From contig NW_026947496.1 in the NCBI RefSeq assembly GCF_034190915.1, forward strand, positions 28,573,501 to 28,637,500: a DNA stretch of 64,000 bases, written 5' to 3'. This DNA comes from Cavia porcellus. Taxonomy: Eukaryota; Chordata; Mammalia; Rodentia; Caviidae. The notes beneath the pieces were generated by a model that saw only the letters and a program-made list of their open reading frames with translations, was not told the origin of the DNA and made no database searches. Both the position numbers and the translations under genes were made by a program. Positions 27,011-44,282 of this stretch are shown piece after piece (the first letter of the stretch is position 1; each line of letters begins with the position of its first letter).

Positions 27011-28614
27011 AAGCAAAATGAATTTTTAATACAATCAGTGTTCTATTTCTTAATAAACTATATTGGCCATTAGTTATTTCACTACTATTGTCAAATTTTC
27101 CTTGTTAAAGAGTCCCTTTTTTCTATTTTCTTGATTTTTCTAAAAAATAACATACTGCTAAAAACTAAGATAGATGGATTATTTTGTAAAATATTTTGTG
27201 TTTTAAAAATTTTTATTATAGCTGATGGAAAGAAGTAAACCTGGAGGCCTAGATTTGGATCTGGGATTTTTTTTTCTGTCTAGCCGTGTGCTTTAAGCGA
27301 GTTTCGGGATCAGGTTTCCTTATGCCTCAGAGTGAGGATGGGTTCCTTCTAACTTCAGTGTTTGATCATCTTGTGTCATGACTAGGGTTGGATGTTTGAA
27401 TATTGAATGAGGATAACTCTTTGAGCTGTTTTTTAAAATGATTGTTTCAGAAACTAGAGAAATGGCCAGGTACACCAGCCTTCTTAGCTGACTGTTTGGA
27501 GAAGAAAGTTTTAATTTTGGAGAAATTTTTCTTTGAAAGAGGCAGTATTTTCTGTGAACTGGCCTATTTTTCAGTATTTGAAAATGACAACTCTTCTCTT
27601 GTTCTCTCTCTCTTTTGATCCTGATATTTATTCTTAGAGTGACAGCAAATGAATACGTAGAGTTTGACTATTGCAACATAAGGAAACTTTCCTTTTTCCC
27701 TTCTGGATTTAAAGTAACGTGTTTGTTTGGCCTGGGAGATTCCTGATTTCCCAGAGTGCTTCAATGGTAAATTTCAGGTTTCCTTAGGATATGAGCTCTG
27801 AAGGGTTTCAATGGTATTGGGGCAAGTCTTCACTCATTTGGCCAGAAGAGTCCTAAGTGTTCTTTTTTCTATATATCGTGCTTTCCAAATAAAGGAAGAA
27901 CAGTTCCAAAACACATTAGTATATTTGCCAGTCATTGGATAGATGTAACACTGAATATAGCTGCCACCTGTAGCTATTAAACCAATTTATTTTACAAATA
28001 ATGCACAGATTTCCTAAGTGTCATTAGTTATTTTTATAGTTATTATAATAGTTAGTTATTGTTAGAGTTAAGAAATGACACTCTTAGGATTGTCATTAGG
28101 GACATATGAGGTATAACACAGTGAATTAGTTGTTTAGAAATTTATTACATTAAAAGACACATTGCCATTACTCCTCCTCAAAATTCTCCCTCCTTTCAAA
28201 TGCTTATTCTTGCCGCTTTCTGAAGCTTTTTTGGCAGCCTTGTTTCTTGAGCGTCTTGAGTTGCACTGTTGTGGCTGTTTAGATCTGCTGAACAGATTCA
28301 AAATATTTACTTTTTGTGGTTATTTTGACTTTGGGATAGAGTCAGAAGTCTCACGATGCCAAACCTGGTAAATGAGGTGCATTAAAACATACCCTCATGT
28401 TTTTGCAAGCCTCCCCTTTCACTGGATGGCACTCAGTAGCAACATTCACTGTATATTTTTTTTTAATCACATCTAAAAGGCACTTAGAAAAGACTTCCAT
28501 AATTGCTCCTGAAAGTGACAACAATGATGGGACAAGTGTGGGACAAGTGAAGCGTGGGAAAGGTTAATGGCAGTGTGCCTTTTACTGTAATAAACATTTA
28601 TTAATATTGGATTT

Positions 28615-28690
28615 CATTTTGATCACCCCTCAAATGTGCAAAATGAAATTAACATTTTGATCATCCCTCATATGTGCAAAATTAGATTAT
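28615..28690. repeat. Two 38-base tandem copies
   Basis: CATTTTGATCACCCCTCAAA (28615 on) recurs 38 bases later as CATTTTGATCATCCCTCATA (28653 on). Both go on TGTGCAAAAT. The first 30 bases differ at two sites. Confidence 0.85.
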
Positions 28691-29039
28691 CACAGTTCAA
28701 ATTCAGTGTCTGTTCACTGAAAAGCACGTGAGGGCAGGAAAAGAGAGATTAATGACCATGTAAAGAAAGTTCAGTACCACTGGCAGAGTGAGAGAGTGAG
28801 AAAGTTTCACAAAAGTCTACTTCAGAGTCCCAGAACAAAAGAAAAAGGAATCGAAAGAGTTGATAGGTAAGAATTTAAGGCCCTAGTGGTAATCCAGCCT
28901 TTTCCAATTCTGGAAGTGCAGCAGTTCAAAAACAAACCACCTCTAGAGTCAGCATCATGAACATGGAAGAATATGAAATCAAAGAGGTAGTCAAAGGACA
29001 AGGGAGGTTTTTTATTACATAAGAATATCTCATACGAAG

Positions 29040-29330
29040 ACCGGCCACTCAGCTCTCAACTGTTGGTGAAAGCCAGAAGACAGTGAAATCACGTCTTCAA
29101 ACTTCTGAGAGAACAGGAAATGTCTACTTAGAATTCAAAGCCAGTGGACTTGGTATTAGTGAAGGAGGATGGATGACATTTTCATAAAAACAAGAACAGA
29201 GACAGCTGGCTATTATTGAGCAACACTCAAAATTACTGTGAGTGTATACTCTGGGATAGAGAAAAGTTATCTAAGAAAGGAGGTCTGTGCTCCAAGAGAA
29301 TGATGAGCAGAGCAAATGCCAGATGTAGGT
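29040..29330 (+). repeat. L1/HAL1-like fragment
   Basis: GAAAGCCAGAAGACAGTGAA, CTTCAAACTTCTGAGAG, GAATTCAAAGCCAGTGG and CATTTTCATAAAAACAAGAA recall the last part of L1 ORF2. Divergence is high and it may start earlier, near 28740. Confidence 0.42.
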
Positions 29331-29642
29331 AAGTGAAACATTGACTCTATTTAACAATGTTATTTGTGTCTAAAACCAAATGCAATACTAGAAGTAAGTA
29401 CCTCTACCATAAGGGTGGGATTTAAAGCTGCTGTTTTGCATTTCTAGACCAACATTGGTTGGCACAGTATCTAGCAAGGGGAGATGAAGAGAAACTGAAC
29501 ACCTTGCAGTACTGTAGACTCACTGGGATGTGGCAGTAATGGGAAGCTACAGGCAGGGGAGTGTTAACAAATCTAGTGTGTGGAGGGCCTGAGTACCTGG
29601 GAGCATTGGGTTAGAGGCTGGGCATGAAGACTGGTCAGGGGC

Positions 29643-29645
<3 letters not shown>

Positions 29646-29681
<36 letters not shown>

Positions 29682-29692
29682 TGTGTGTGTGT
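29646..29692. repeat. (GA)n(GT)n compound microsatellite
   Basis: About 17 GA units lead directly into about seven GT units and then into the 3' side of a minus-strand B1. Confidence 0.9.
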
Positions 29693-29838
29693 TTTGAGAC
29701 AGTGTACCACTGTGTAGTTTAGGCTGGCCTTGAACTTGCTTATTTAGCCCATGTTGGCCTCGAACTTATGGATATTTCTTGCCTCAGCCTCCCCAGTGCT
29801 GGGATTACACGTGTGTGCCATCATGCCTAGGCTAGGGG
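29693..29838 (-). mobile_element. B1 SINE, minus strand, internal duplication
   Basis: TTTTGAGACAGTGTACCACT, TTGCCTCAGCCTCCCCAGTG and CTGGGATTACACGTGTGTGC are B1 in reverse. GGCTGGCCTTGAACTTG and TGTTGGCCTCGAACTTATGG show the internal duplication. Confidence 0.85.
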
Positions 29839-30004
29839 GTTCATTATAATTGTGTTCTGTGATCATGTGTCCAGGCTCTGCCACTACTAAGTCTGCCCTG
29901 GTAATCTTAGGTGCAGTTACCTGAGGACATCAGGAAAAATATAGGTAATGAAGCAGAGAGGAAAGGGACGCACTTCGAGGTCTTAGGCAGGGTGTGAGAG
30001 GACA

Positions 30005-30200
30005 GTGCCGGCATAGGAAGCAGAAAGACCCGAGTTCCCATCTCTCTGATTCCAGAAACTAGGGTCATTTATTTGTTCTGAGCTCCAGATTTCCCATCTG
30101 TAAAATGGAGATGTTCAAATCTACCTTGACTTAGAGTTATTATGTGGGTTAAAAGAGTCCGTGGATGAATGTACTTTGTATAGAGTGCTGCATCGTAGTG
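30005..30200 (+). repeat. MIR-like SINE
   Basis: Landmark ATTTCCCATCTGTAAAATGG is followed by AGATGTTCAAATCTACC and a tail with GTACTTTGTATAGAGTGC, as in MIR 3' halves. The 5' half is poor. Confidence 0.55.
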
Positions 30201-30604
30201 TTGGTGCATGCGTAAAGCAGTTGTAGGGAGCCAACTGTGAAACATTTGAATTAGATGCATCAGGTTGACTAAAATTCCTTTTGATAGGGCCCAAGGTGTG
30301 CAGTCATTGATGGTAGAGGGAAAAGAGATCTTGGACACTGGTGATTTTGAAGGGGAGAATCAGAACAGCGGAGATTATTTTCTGTCCCCCTGGCTCATTC
30401 CACAGCCGTTTCATGGCAGACCAGGCCTCTGCTCTTTCTCTCTGGAGTTCATGCTGGCTGAATTACCACCCTTATGCAGGGGGACTGTCACAAAAGTAAC
30501 TTGTAGGCTGGTGAACAAGACAGAATTAAATGGTACTGGTGCCCAAGGTCCTGTTTCTCAGGAGTGCTGGGCTGGTGGTCTGGCCGTTATCTATGAGTAA
30601 CTGT

Positions 30605-30780
30605 GCGTTAGACATTTTACATTTGTCATATTTACTCCTCAGTAATCCTATGAAGCAAGAACTTTTTATTTTTTTACTGCCATTTTTGTAGACAAGGAAA
30701 GTAAAATGCTGAAATCAGTAACTTTGCCCACTACCACTCAGCTGGAGTTCAGATTTAGGCTGGCACTGTGATGCCCGTCC
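30605..30780 (-). repeat. MIR-like SINE, minus strand
   Basis: CTCAGTAATCCTATGAAGCA, ATTTTTGTAGACAAGGAAA and AACTTTGCCCACTACCACTC, CAGCTGGAGTTCAGATTTAG follow MIR in reverse. Confidence 0.55.
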
Positions 30781-30784
30781 ACAA

Positions 30785-30985
30785 TTTCCAGCTCCATAGT
30801 GCATCTCAAGCACATTGTTTAACTTCCCTTTCCCCCATTCTTTGGCTGTAAAATGGTGATCACGTGAAATGCTGCTCTGCTTGTCTTCACATATATTGGA
30901 GGGATGAGAAGTGTAGAAGTGTTTTTCGTACTTTTACTCTAAAGTGCTATATAAATATATTGTGATTATTGCTATTAATGTTGTT
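30785..30985 (+). repeat. MIR-like SINE
   Basis: AACTTCCCTTTCCCCCATTC, TTTGGCTGTAAAATGGTGAT and AAAGTGCTATATAAATATAT follow the MIR core and tail. It lies head-on to the minus MIR just upstream. Confidence 0.5.
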
Positions 30986-31072
30986 TATTAAGTGCTCTGT
31001 AAATTTCTTCATCTATTATGCATGTTGTTTATTGTTGTTATAATTATTGTTTTACCTAACTCTAAAGCTTTT

Positions 31073-31169
31073 ATTTTTATTTTTTTTATTTTTTGGTTCT
31101 GGGGATCGAATTCACCACCTCACACTTGCCCAAGCAGTTGCCTGTACCACTGAGCTAAATTCCCAGCCC
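31073..31169 (-). mobile_element. ID SINE, minus strand
   Basis: A T/A-rich tail leads into GGTTCTGGGGATCGAATTCA, then CCTGTACCACTGAGCTAAAT and TCCCAGCCC. AAGCTTTT flanks it at 31065-31072 and 31170-31177. Both promoter boxes are recognisable. Confidence 0.85.
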
Positions 31170-31511
31170 AAGCTTTTCTCTAAAGAAGGAAAACTGGCGG
31201 TAGTTTCTTTGATTTATCAGCTGCTGCTGTTTTGAGAGAGCCGTTGAATGATTTGCGCTAATTTGGGGTTTCTGTCATCTGAAAAATGTCACAGGCATTC
31301 AAATCTGATTTTTTTTAGGTCTTTCTCTTGCTAGGTCTGGAGTTACTATCCGTAAGTTTATTTTTTAGTACAAGGAAGAGCAATCTGATGTGGAAAGTTA
31401 GTATATAAAGGCTTGATACTTGTATTTTTTAATCTGCTCATTCATGGCTTTGTTAGGCTGTCGCACTCTCATGCTGCAGGTGCCAGTGTCTGATTTAAAG
31501 TGGTTACCTGA

Positions 31512-37344
<5,833 letters not shown>

Positions 37345-37494
37345 GCTGATCATTTTAACAGACGTGGCAAGACCCTTCCTCAGCAAGACTCCTTGGACAT
37401 CGAGCTGGCTGAGGAGAAGCCAGCAAAGCGCTCCCTCATCACCGTGGAGGAGCTGACAGAAGTAGAGCGCTTGGAAGACCTGGATACTTGTATG
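37345..37494 (+). CDS. CARMIL1: CARMIL1 exon i: end of dimerisation domain
   Basis: This 150-base exon is 50 codons in phase 0: [20 protein letters not shown] through LEDLDTCM, about residues 865-914. It moves from the last helix into an acidic, low-complexity stretch ([23 protein letters not shown]). The acceptor is CTCTAG and the donor GTAAGA. It is followed by the 21-kb intron, the largest in the window. The last codon ATG meets another ATG at the start of the next exon, giving the Met-Met of the CARMIL1 sequence. Confidence 0.94.
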
Positions 37495-39637
37495 GTAAGA
37501 TGTGGCCTTTGGTGCCACTAGTGTGCCATCCACGGCACTGTGCCATTGTGTTTTGAAAGAAACTTTACCCTTTGAAATCAGATCAAACAAAACTCTTTCC
37601 GCAGATAATTCTTTCAGGCTCTTGTGGTGCTGAGGCAGCTAAGCGTGACTTCAGGCGCTCACATTTGCATAGCCCTCTAAGGCCTAAGGCCAACGTGGGA
37701 AAGGAAAAAATTCAACTTTTATGTAACTTTTAAAGTTCCTTTGTGACAAGAAAAATGAGACTATAAATCAGTCATTATAATATATGTAGGAATTTTTCTC
37801 AAATATATTGGGTGACTAGCTCTTTGTTGAGTCTGTCAGTTTTTCCTCCTTTGTTATAATTTCTTGGCAGTCCTTTACATTTGGGTTTCCTGTTTAGATG
37901 AGGTTCTGTTTCATTCACTTCATCTGATGTGTTTGTGACACTGGAATTCGCCATATGGTTTACCCTCACTGTGGGTCTTCATCCCTTACCCATTTGCTAA
38001 CTCTCGTGTAGTACATGTCTAGACAGAAAACTAGAGCATTTCCATAGTTTTTTTCCCTTCTGAGGACAATTTTCCTTCAGTTTTTAAAATTTACATTATA
38101 CCTATTACCAGTTATTACTTTGCTATCAGAAAAGTTATCTGTGTTTTTCATCCTCCATTCAATATGTTTATGTTTGACCAAAATACTCAAGGTAACTCCT
38201 TACAATATGAAAGAGTAGAGGTGCAAGTCAGTTTGGGGTGCTCATCTGCCCAGATGTTTCTCCACTGGCTTCTGACTTGTGGAAGTTTAACAGGTAGCCG
38301 TTGTGAAGGAACTGTGCTTGCTTTTAAATTGCAAAACTAAGGATCTGATTTGGCCAGTGCTATTTTTCCAGCCTGAAAGAGAATGTAATACAGTAAGAAG
38401 TTTCCTCATTTATAAACCACTCTTAACTCTAAAACCTGTGAATAAAATCCTCTGGTGCTCTTCATGGCAAGTCCTGCCAAGGAGAACAGCAAAGAAAGCC
38501 TAAAACATAATCCAACATTTCAAGTAACGTTCTGATATCACTAGAAAAGGCTGAACAATGATTTTCTGCTGACTATATAAATTAACAAATATATTTGATC
38601 TGTAATGGAGGGCTTTAAAAACTTGCTTGTAGGACAGTGAGTAAATATATTTTAAATGTGCTTACATTTTGAGACCTTGATAATTATGTTGTTATAGGGA
38701 GCTGTGAGATGACCCTTCAAAAAAATTCATAAGAAACAGATCTGACTTACAAATTTAAATTATCTCTGTGTTATGTTTTGTGCCAGAGCTATGAGGTATT
38801 GTGTGAGTTGGAAAGGGTTAAAGGAAATGTGAACAAATACGAGTTTTTGTCAGGTTTGTAGGTCATGTGGTTAGGGGTGAGGAAGTGGAGATTTGAAAGA
38901 CTTGCTCAGCTATGGCATCTAGGCTTGAAGCTTTCCTTGTGAGTATTTTGTTTGTTCAATGGATTGGGTTTTGCTTTTCAAGAGGGAAGGAGAGGTGCTC
39001 CCAGTACGGAAAGCTGGTGGGTCCCAGTGGAGGAGACGAATGCCTTTAATGTAGAGATGTAAGGCCCGGTCAGAACCAAGCTGGGTGCATCTGAACAGAG
39101 CGGCTTTCATTGTGCAAAGACGCTCATTTTGTAATACAGAGATATGAACAGGCAGACTGTTTGCCAGGCCCCTGTCACAGCTCAGGTCAGAAGAGTGGCT
39201 GTTCTGTGGCACAGGTGTTCAGGAAATAGCAGTGAGGGCTGTTGCTGAGAGGTGCACCTATTGATGTACAGGGTACCCAGAAAAACCGTAAGTGCTGAAT
39301 CAATGAGAAGAACAAAGCAGTTTTCCATAAAACAACAACCAAAAATTCTTAGCATAGAATTTTTGTTTTAAATGTAGATATTTTCCTGATTTTTTTTCTT
39401 CAAGCATTGTTCTAACTTAGCTAGTAAGTTGTCAAAGATTTAAATTTCTGATTAGTTTAGTGAGAGGATTATTTTTGTAGAAAAAGTGTTGGTAGATTTT
39501 ACACTATAATTATTTTTTGTAGACTCAGCCTATCACCTCTAAGCTACCAAAGAGGGTACTATTTCTGCAGCCACGTTAAGCCCAGGCATCCCCTCTCCTG
39601 AAGGAAATTTGTTTTGAGTTTTCATCGTCTTACTCTA

Positions 39638-39712
39638 GGGGCTGGGGATTTAGCTCAGAGGCATAAGTGCCTGCCTTGCAAGCCTGCAGTCGTGAGTTCG
39701 ATCCCCGGAACA
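39638..39712 (+). mobile_element. ID SINE, full length, no A tail
   Basis: GGGGCTGGGGATTTAGCTCA, GAGGCATAAGTGCCTGCCTT and GTGAGTTCGATCCCCGGAAC give a complete 75-base tRNA-like body. The exact 10-base duplication TCTTACTCTA flanks it at 39628-39637 and 39713-39722. Unusually, the body is followed by only one or two A before the duplication. Confidence 0.9.
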
Positions 39713-40914
39713 TCTTACTCTAAACCAAAGCCACAAGCTTACAGCAATTTGGAAAAGATATAGTATTAGATTGGGGCTTTTAAAAGACTCTGCCCTGCCA
39801 GCTGTCATAATCAAAATAACAAATCATTACTGTTTCTTCATGACTTCTATTATCAAATATTTCAAGTTCGTAGTCCACATTTCAAAGAAGGAGGCATTTG
39901 GAATGGTTTTCTATATAAGAGCAATTTCTGTCGTAAGTGATCCAGGAAGTTAGGATGCAAGATTAACTATTATATAGAAAATTAGAAAAATCATGAGCAC
40001 CTAAGCACATATGACCTTTCCTACTTATAATTCAAAGTCACTGACAGGTAGAAATTGTGCCCACGGATGGAACTAGAAAACAGTTGAATGTGATAACTTT
40101 GGGAAATGCTATACTTTCACTGTTACCTAAAATGTTTGTTTATAGCCCAAAGAGCTTTCCTCAGGCAGTGCACAGCCTCCTCACAGTCTTCCTGCTTACT
40201 GACTTGTCACTTTTTGTCTGGAATTTTCATGACATCTGCGAAATCTATTTTTGAACATTTCTTTAGTGAACTTTTTGTGCACCTCTTTTTGCCCTGTCCC
40301 TGGGCTTCTAATTTTCCTTTTTTTTTTTTTTTATTTCTCCCCAGTGTAAAACTGAATTCCATCTCAGTGTTTATTCTCCTGAACAACCAATAGTTATAGC
40401 TACACTTGGAAAGGTTTATGGAATTTGTTAGGTGTAAACATTTGTATTAATTGTGTTTAAGGATTACCTTCCATCATGTGGAAATAGTAATCCAAACAAT
40501 TGATCTCTTTGAAAGAAATTCAATATTTGGTCAGCAACTATTAAATTTATGTCCTATGTGAGGATAGAAACACGAATAGCTGAGTAATTCCCTGGACCTG
40601 TGTTTCCAGTCAGCCTTAATTTCCGAAGGCTCAAACAAAAGAATATTCTTTTGACATAGAGCGCTAAAAAAGTGAATCGTTTAAACTATCCAATCAGATA
40701 GTTTGTTTTGCTTTGTTTTTAAAATAGAAATAAACTGAGGAATGAATGTAGCTCACCCAATGGAAAATGCTACAGGGAAGGGAAAAGCACTCCTGAAATC
40801 ACGGGTGAAGTTTTTCCATACCCAATCCACTTTTCCTCACTCCCAGAGATTTTGACAACTTTTTAACTCCAGAACAGAAACGTCTTACGATTAACATCTT
40901 ACGATTCATTTATT

Positions 40915-41070
40915 TAACATTTACATAGTAGCTGTGGTGTGTCACATGTGTCATGACAGTTAGCTGGTTGAATCATCCTAACTACTATTATGTATTTAAC
41001 AAGTGAAGAAAAAGGAGGTGTAGAAAAGTTACCTGGCCAGATGACATTAACCCAGCATTAACACAATGCT
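40915..41070 (-). repeat. Possible MIR-like SINE, minus strand
   Basis: GGTTGAATCATCCTAACTAC, ATTTAACAAGTGAAGAAAAA and AAAAGTTACCTGGCCAGATG loosely follow MIR in reverse. It is heavily diverged. Confidence 0.4.
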
Positions 41071-42025
41071 GGTCGTGTGCTTAAACTGCCTGCTGGCACC
41101 AGTATATGGATTTTATGTGTGGTGTGTGTCTTACAAGCAGAATTCAATTTTCTTTGGACTTATTAGACTGCATCGATTTCTGTAAAATAGCTAATTGTAA
41201 ATGCTAATTGCAAATGAAGGAAACATATGAGCAACATCAATGATGAAAAGTGTAGAGCAACATAACCCAGTGGAAACTGTAGTTTTTAAATGTTTTCAGA
41301 GATGTGAGTCAAAAATCTGTTTCCTGTTGTTAGAAATGAATTTGCCCGTTTGTGCCTAACCTGGAACATTTTGTGCCTGTCCATGTGTTATTTCACTGGT
41401 GACAGTGATTAATTAGCTTTCCATATACTGCTTACCATTTCAACACAGGCCAAGTTTTGTATTTCTTAGAATCCTCACTGTCTGTAGACATCTGTTCTTT
41501 TCCTGCAGTCATGTGTCTCTGCAAATCAGAATTCCAAACTGTGTCTTTCAACTTTGGTTTCCCCCTGGCTCATGTGGGGATATTGAAAGATGCAGTTCTA
41601 GTGCTAGTGATTATTTTTTTATAGATACTTAATTTGTCACCATATATGGAATACTCCTTTAAAAAAAAAAACAAGACCAGAAGTTTGGACTTTAGGTAGA
41701 GTGCCCAGCAGATAAAGAGCCAGTATCTGCCCCTTATGCACAGCTAGTTCTCTAACTGTATGTAATTCTTTCAGTTCTTTTAAAGAGTTGGTCATACCAG
41801 TTTTAAATTAAAAACATATTCATGCAGAACAGTAGCTCATCTGTTTACTGCTATTTCCTAGGAAAAGAATTTTTAAAAACTTGAATTATTATGAAATACA
41901 TCTTTATGAACCCTGTCTCCCATGGTACTATAACAGTTATTTTTCTTAACAAATTCTAATTTCAATGTGTAACTTTTAGGCTTTTTAATATAGTCTGAAA
42001 TTTAGGAAAAGGTCTGTTTGGTGGT

Positions 42026-42075
42026 GGGGTACCTGGACTCAAACTCAGGATCTCCAGCTACATCTCCAGCCCTCA
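42026..42075 (-). mobile_element. ID SINE fragment, internal deletion
   Basis: GGTGGGGTACCTGGACTCAA, ACTCAGGATCTCCAGCTACA and TCTCCAGCCC are the two ends of a minus-strand ID with the middle missing. Confidence 0.55.
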
Positions 42076-43216
42076 AAATACTATTTTTCAGACCAGTTTA
42101 AAAACACACATTGCCTCATTTTCTAGTACCAACAGTTATTAATTGAACAAATCTGTTAACAGTTCTGCCGAGTATAGGTATGCTTAAAATTAACTACACA
42201 AAGTGTGCAGAAGGTTGCTCAAATTACAACTGTTAGTTCCTTCATATAATTTAATTCTGCAATGTCCATTTCTTATTAATATCACTTCAGAAAATGGGGG
42301 CGCAACCTTTTAACCACTGGAAAGCAACCTACAAAAACTGTAATTTCAAATTGCAAACCTCAGGGTTATAGCAGTCTCTGAGTCTGCTAAGAATATTGTG
42401 TGTTCCTCACATTTGCATGACTTAAGTGACCGTCCTCAGTAGAAATGCCAGGGGCACACTCCACAGCCCTGGGTGGCTCATCTGTTCCCCTCAGGATCCA
42501 CTGGCACCTTTGTTTTTCTGTTTTAAACTGGTGTGACCACTGCAGGCAGATGTCTGCCCTATACCTTCCCAGCCTTACTGCTTGCAGGAGGAGCCAGACT
42601 GACAAGCAAGAGGACAGGGAAGACTTGGTACATCCTCTCCCTGTGCACCTCACAGTAGTGACCAACTTTGCACCGTGAGGGCATCACAAAAGCAGAGTCC
42701 AAATTGGGCATCTGACTTGTTGCCTGGCATTGGAGATCTTATGAGCTTAATTTTGACATGGAATTATAATTACAAAAGATAATTTTGATCTTCTTTCATG
42801 AGCTGTATTAAACAAATGGCACTGAAAGCCTGCCCATTTTTAAAATTGAAACCATTCCATCTATTACCTCTGTGTGCCTCGATGACACAAGAGTATATGC
42901 TTAAAGAGAAAACAATTCTAATGAAATCTGAGCTAGTTAAGTTTGTTTGTGGCAACCTCACATGTCATCACTGCAGGGCATAGGACAACAGTGCAATAAT
43001 TTTGCTAAGCTCAGCCTCTTTTCAGCCATTAGATATCTCATATTTCCAGTGTACTACAGAGGCCATTGCTTCTCCAGCCTTTATCTTCGGTCAGCTCTAC
43101 CTTAGTATTTGTTGACAGTTGAGATTGCTGACCAAATCCCTAAAGGATGAAAGATTTCTATTAATTTTGGAGTTAAGTAATAAAAAAACTGGAGGAAACA
43201 TGATCTTTAGATACTG

Positions 43217-43218
<2 letters not shown>

Positions 43219-43269
<51 letters not shown>

Positions 43270-43280
43270 GCCTGTGTGTG
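43219..43280. repeat. (GT)n microsatellite
   Basis: An uninterrupted run of about 22 GT units to 43263, then GTGTGCGTGTGCCTGTGTGT. Length of this kind is usually polymorphic. Confidence 0.95.
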
Positions 43281-44155
43281 GCTTGAGAGAGAGGCAAGGA
43301 AAGGAGGAAATAAATGAAAAGCCCTTAAACGGGTTTTGTGTGCCTTAGTGACAGAGAAGGAAAAGACTGGAAGAAGCTGGCTGCTGGCTCTCTGAAGGGC
43401 CCACGAGATCTGCAAAAGCACTTTATTTTGAGAAAGCTTCAGTAGTGACAAGATTATCAAAAGAGCTCTTGAGCCAGAAACAGCCAAACCTTTCATGCAT
43501 TCAGCACACATTTACTGTCAATCCAGTGTATACTGGCTATTCTTGGCTTCTCACAGGAGTGGAAGAAGAATGAATCAATATGTTACCGACAAGCGAGCCA
43601 TGATAGAGGACACCAGTGGCAGAACCAGTTCTGGTAGGTCCCAGGATGGCCAGTCATGTGACTCCCATGGATGAATTTGCTTAAGTGTTGTAAGGTTTGA
43701 GTCCACCAATGTAATGAGTTCATCAAGAAAGGCTTGAGTTCATAGAGAATCCATCTTTAAAGGCACTGGTCACAGCTCATTAGTGAGTCTTGAAATCAGT
43801 ATAATGGCTATATCCAGGGTTTAAGAATAAAATCTGGTCTGAAATAAAGTGTTGGATTAAACCCCTTTTTTCAGTTGTACATACATGGATGCGTAAATTC
43901 AGGTGTGACATGCAGTGTATTTCTTATGATGGGACACAGCTTAAAACATTTGAGAAACTCATGCACAATAACTACGCAGCATTCTAACCTTTGCAAAGTA
44001 CCAGGCACACTGGGGCTCCTTATATTGACTGAACTCTTCCCTGGGATGATCCTAAGCAGAGATATGAGGACAGTAGACTACTGGGACCCTGGAGAGTTGC
44101 CACCAAGTAGACTTTCTCCTCATTCCTCTGTTTTAGGCCCCATAGAACTGCATTT

Positions 44156-44282
44156 ACTGGGCCCAGGATATAGCTCAGCGGCCCAGGGCCTGCCTGGCAA
44201 GCATAAGGTCCTGAGTTCAGTTCCAAGTACAAAAAAAAACCACAAAAAAACAAACAAACAAACAAAAAATAAAAAACAACTC
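44156..44282 (+). mobile_element. ID SINE with long A-rich tail
   Basis: GGGCCCAGGATATAGCTCAG, GCCTGCCTGGCAAGCATAAG and CCTGAGTTCAGTTCCAAGTA are the ID body; the tail runs about 50 bases with CAAA repeats. AACTGCATTT flanks it at 44146-44155 and 44283-44292. Confidence 0.88.

Noticed and set aside
39638..39712. A functional tRNA gene
   Set aside because: The body has tRNA-like A and B boxes but is an ID SINE: it has target duplications, many sister copies and no proper anticodon arm.
43173..43511. 112-residue minus-strand frame with His-Thr repeats
   Set aside because: The His-Thr run is the (GT)n microsatellite read in antisense.
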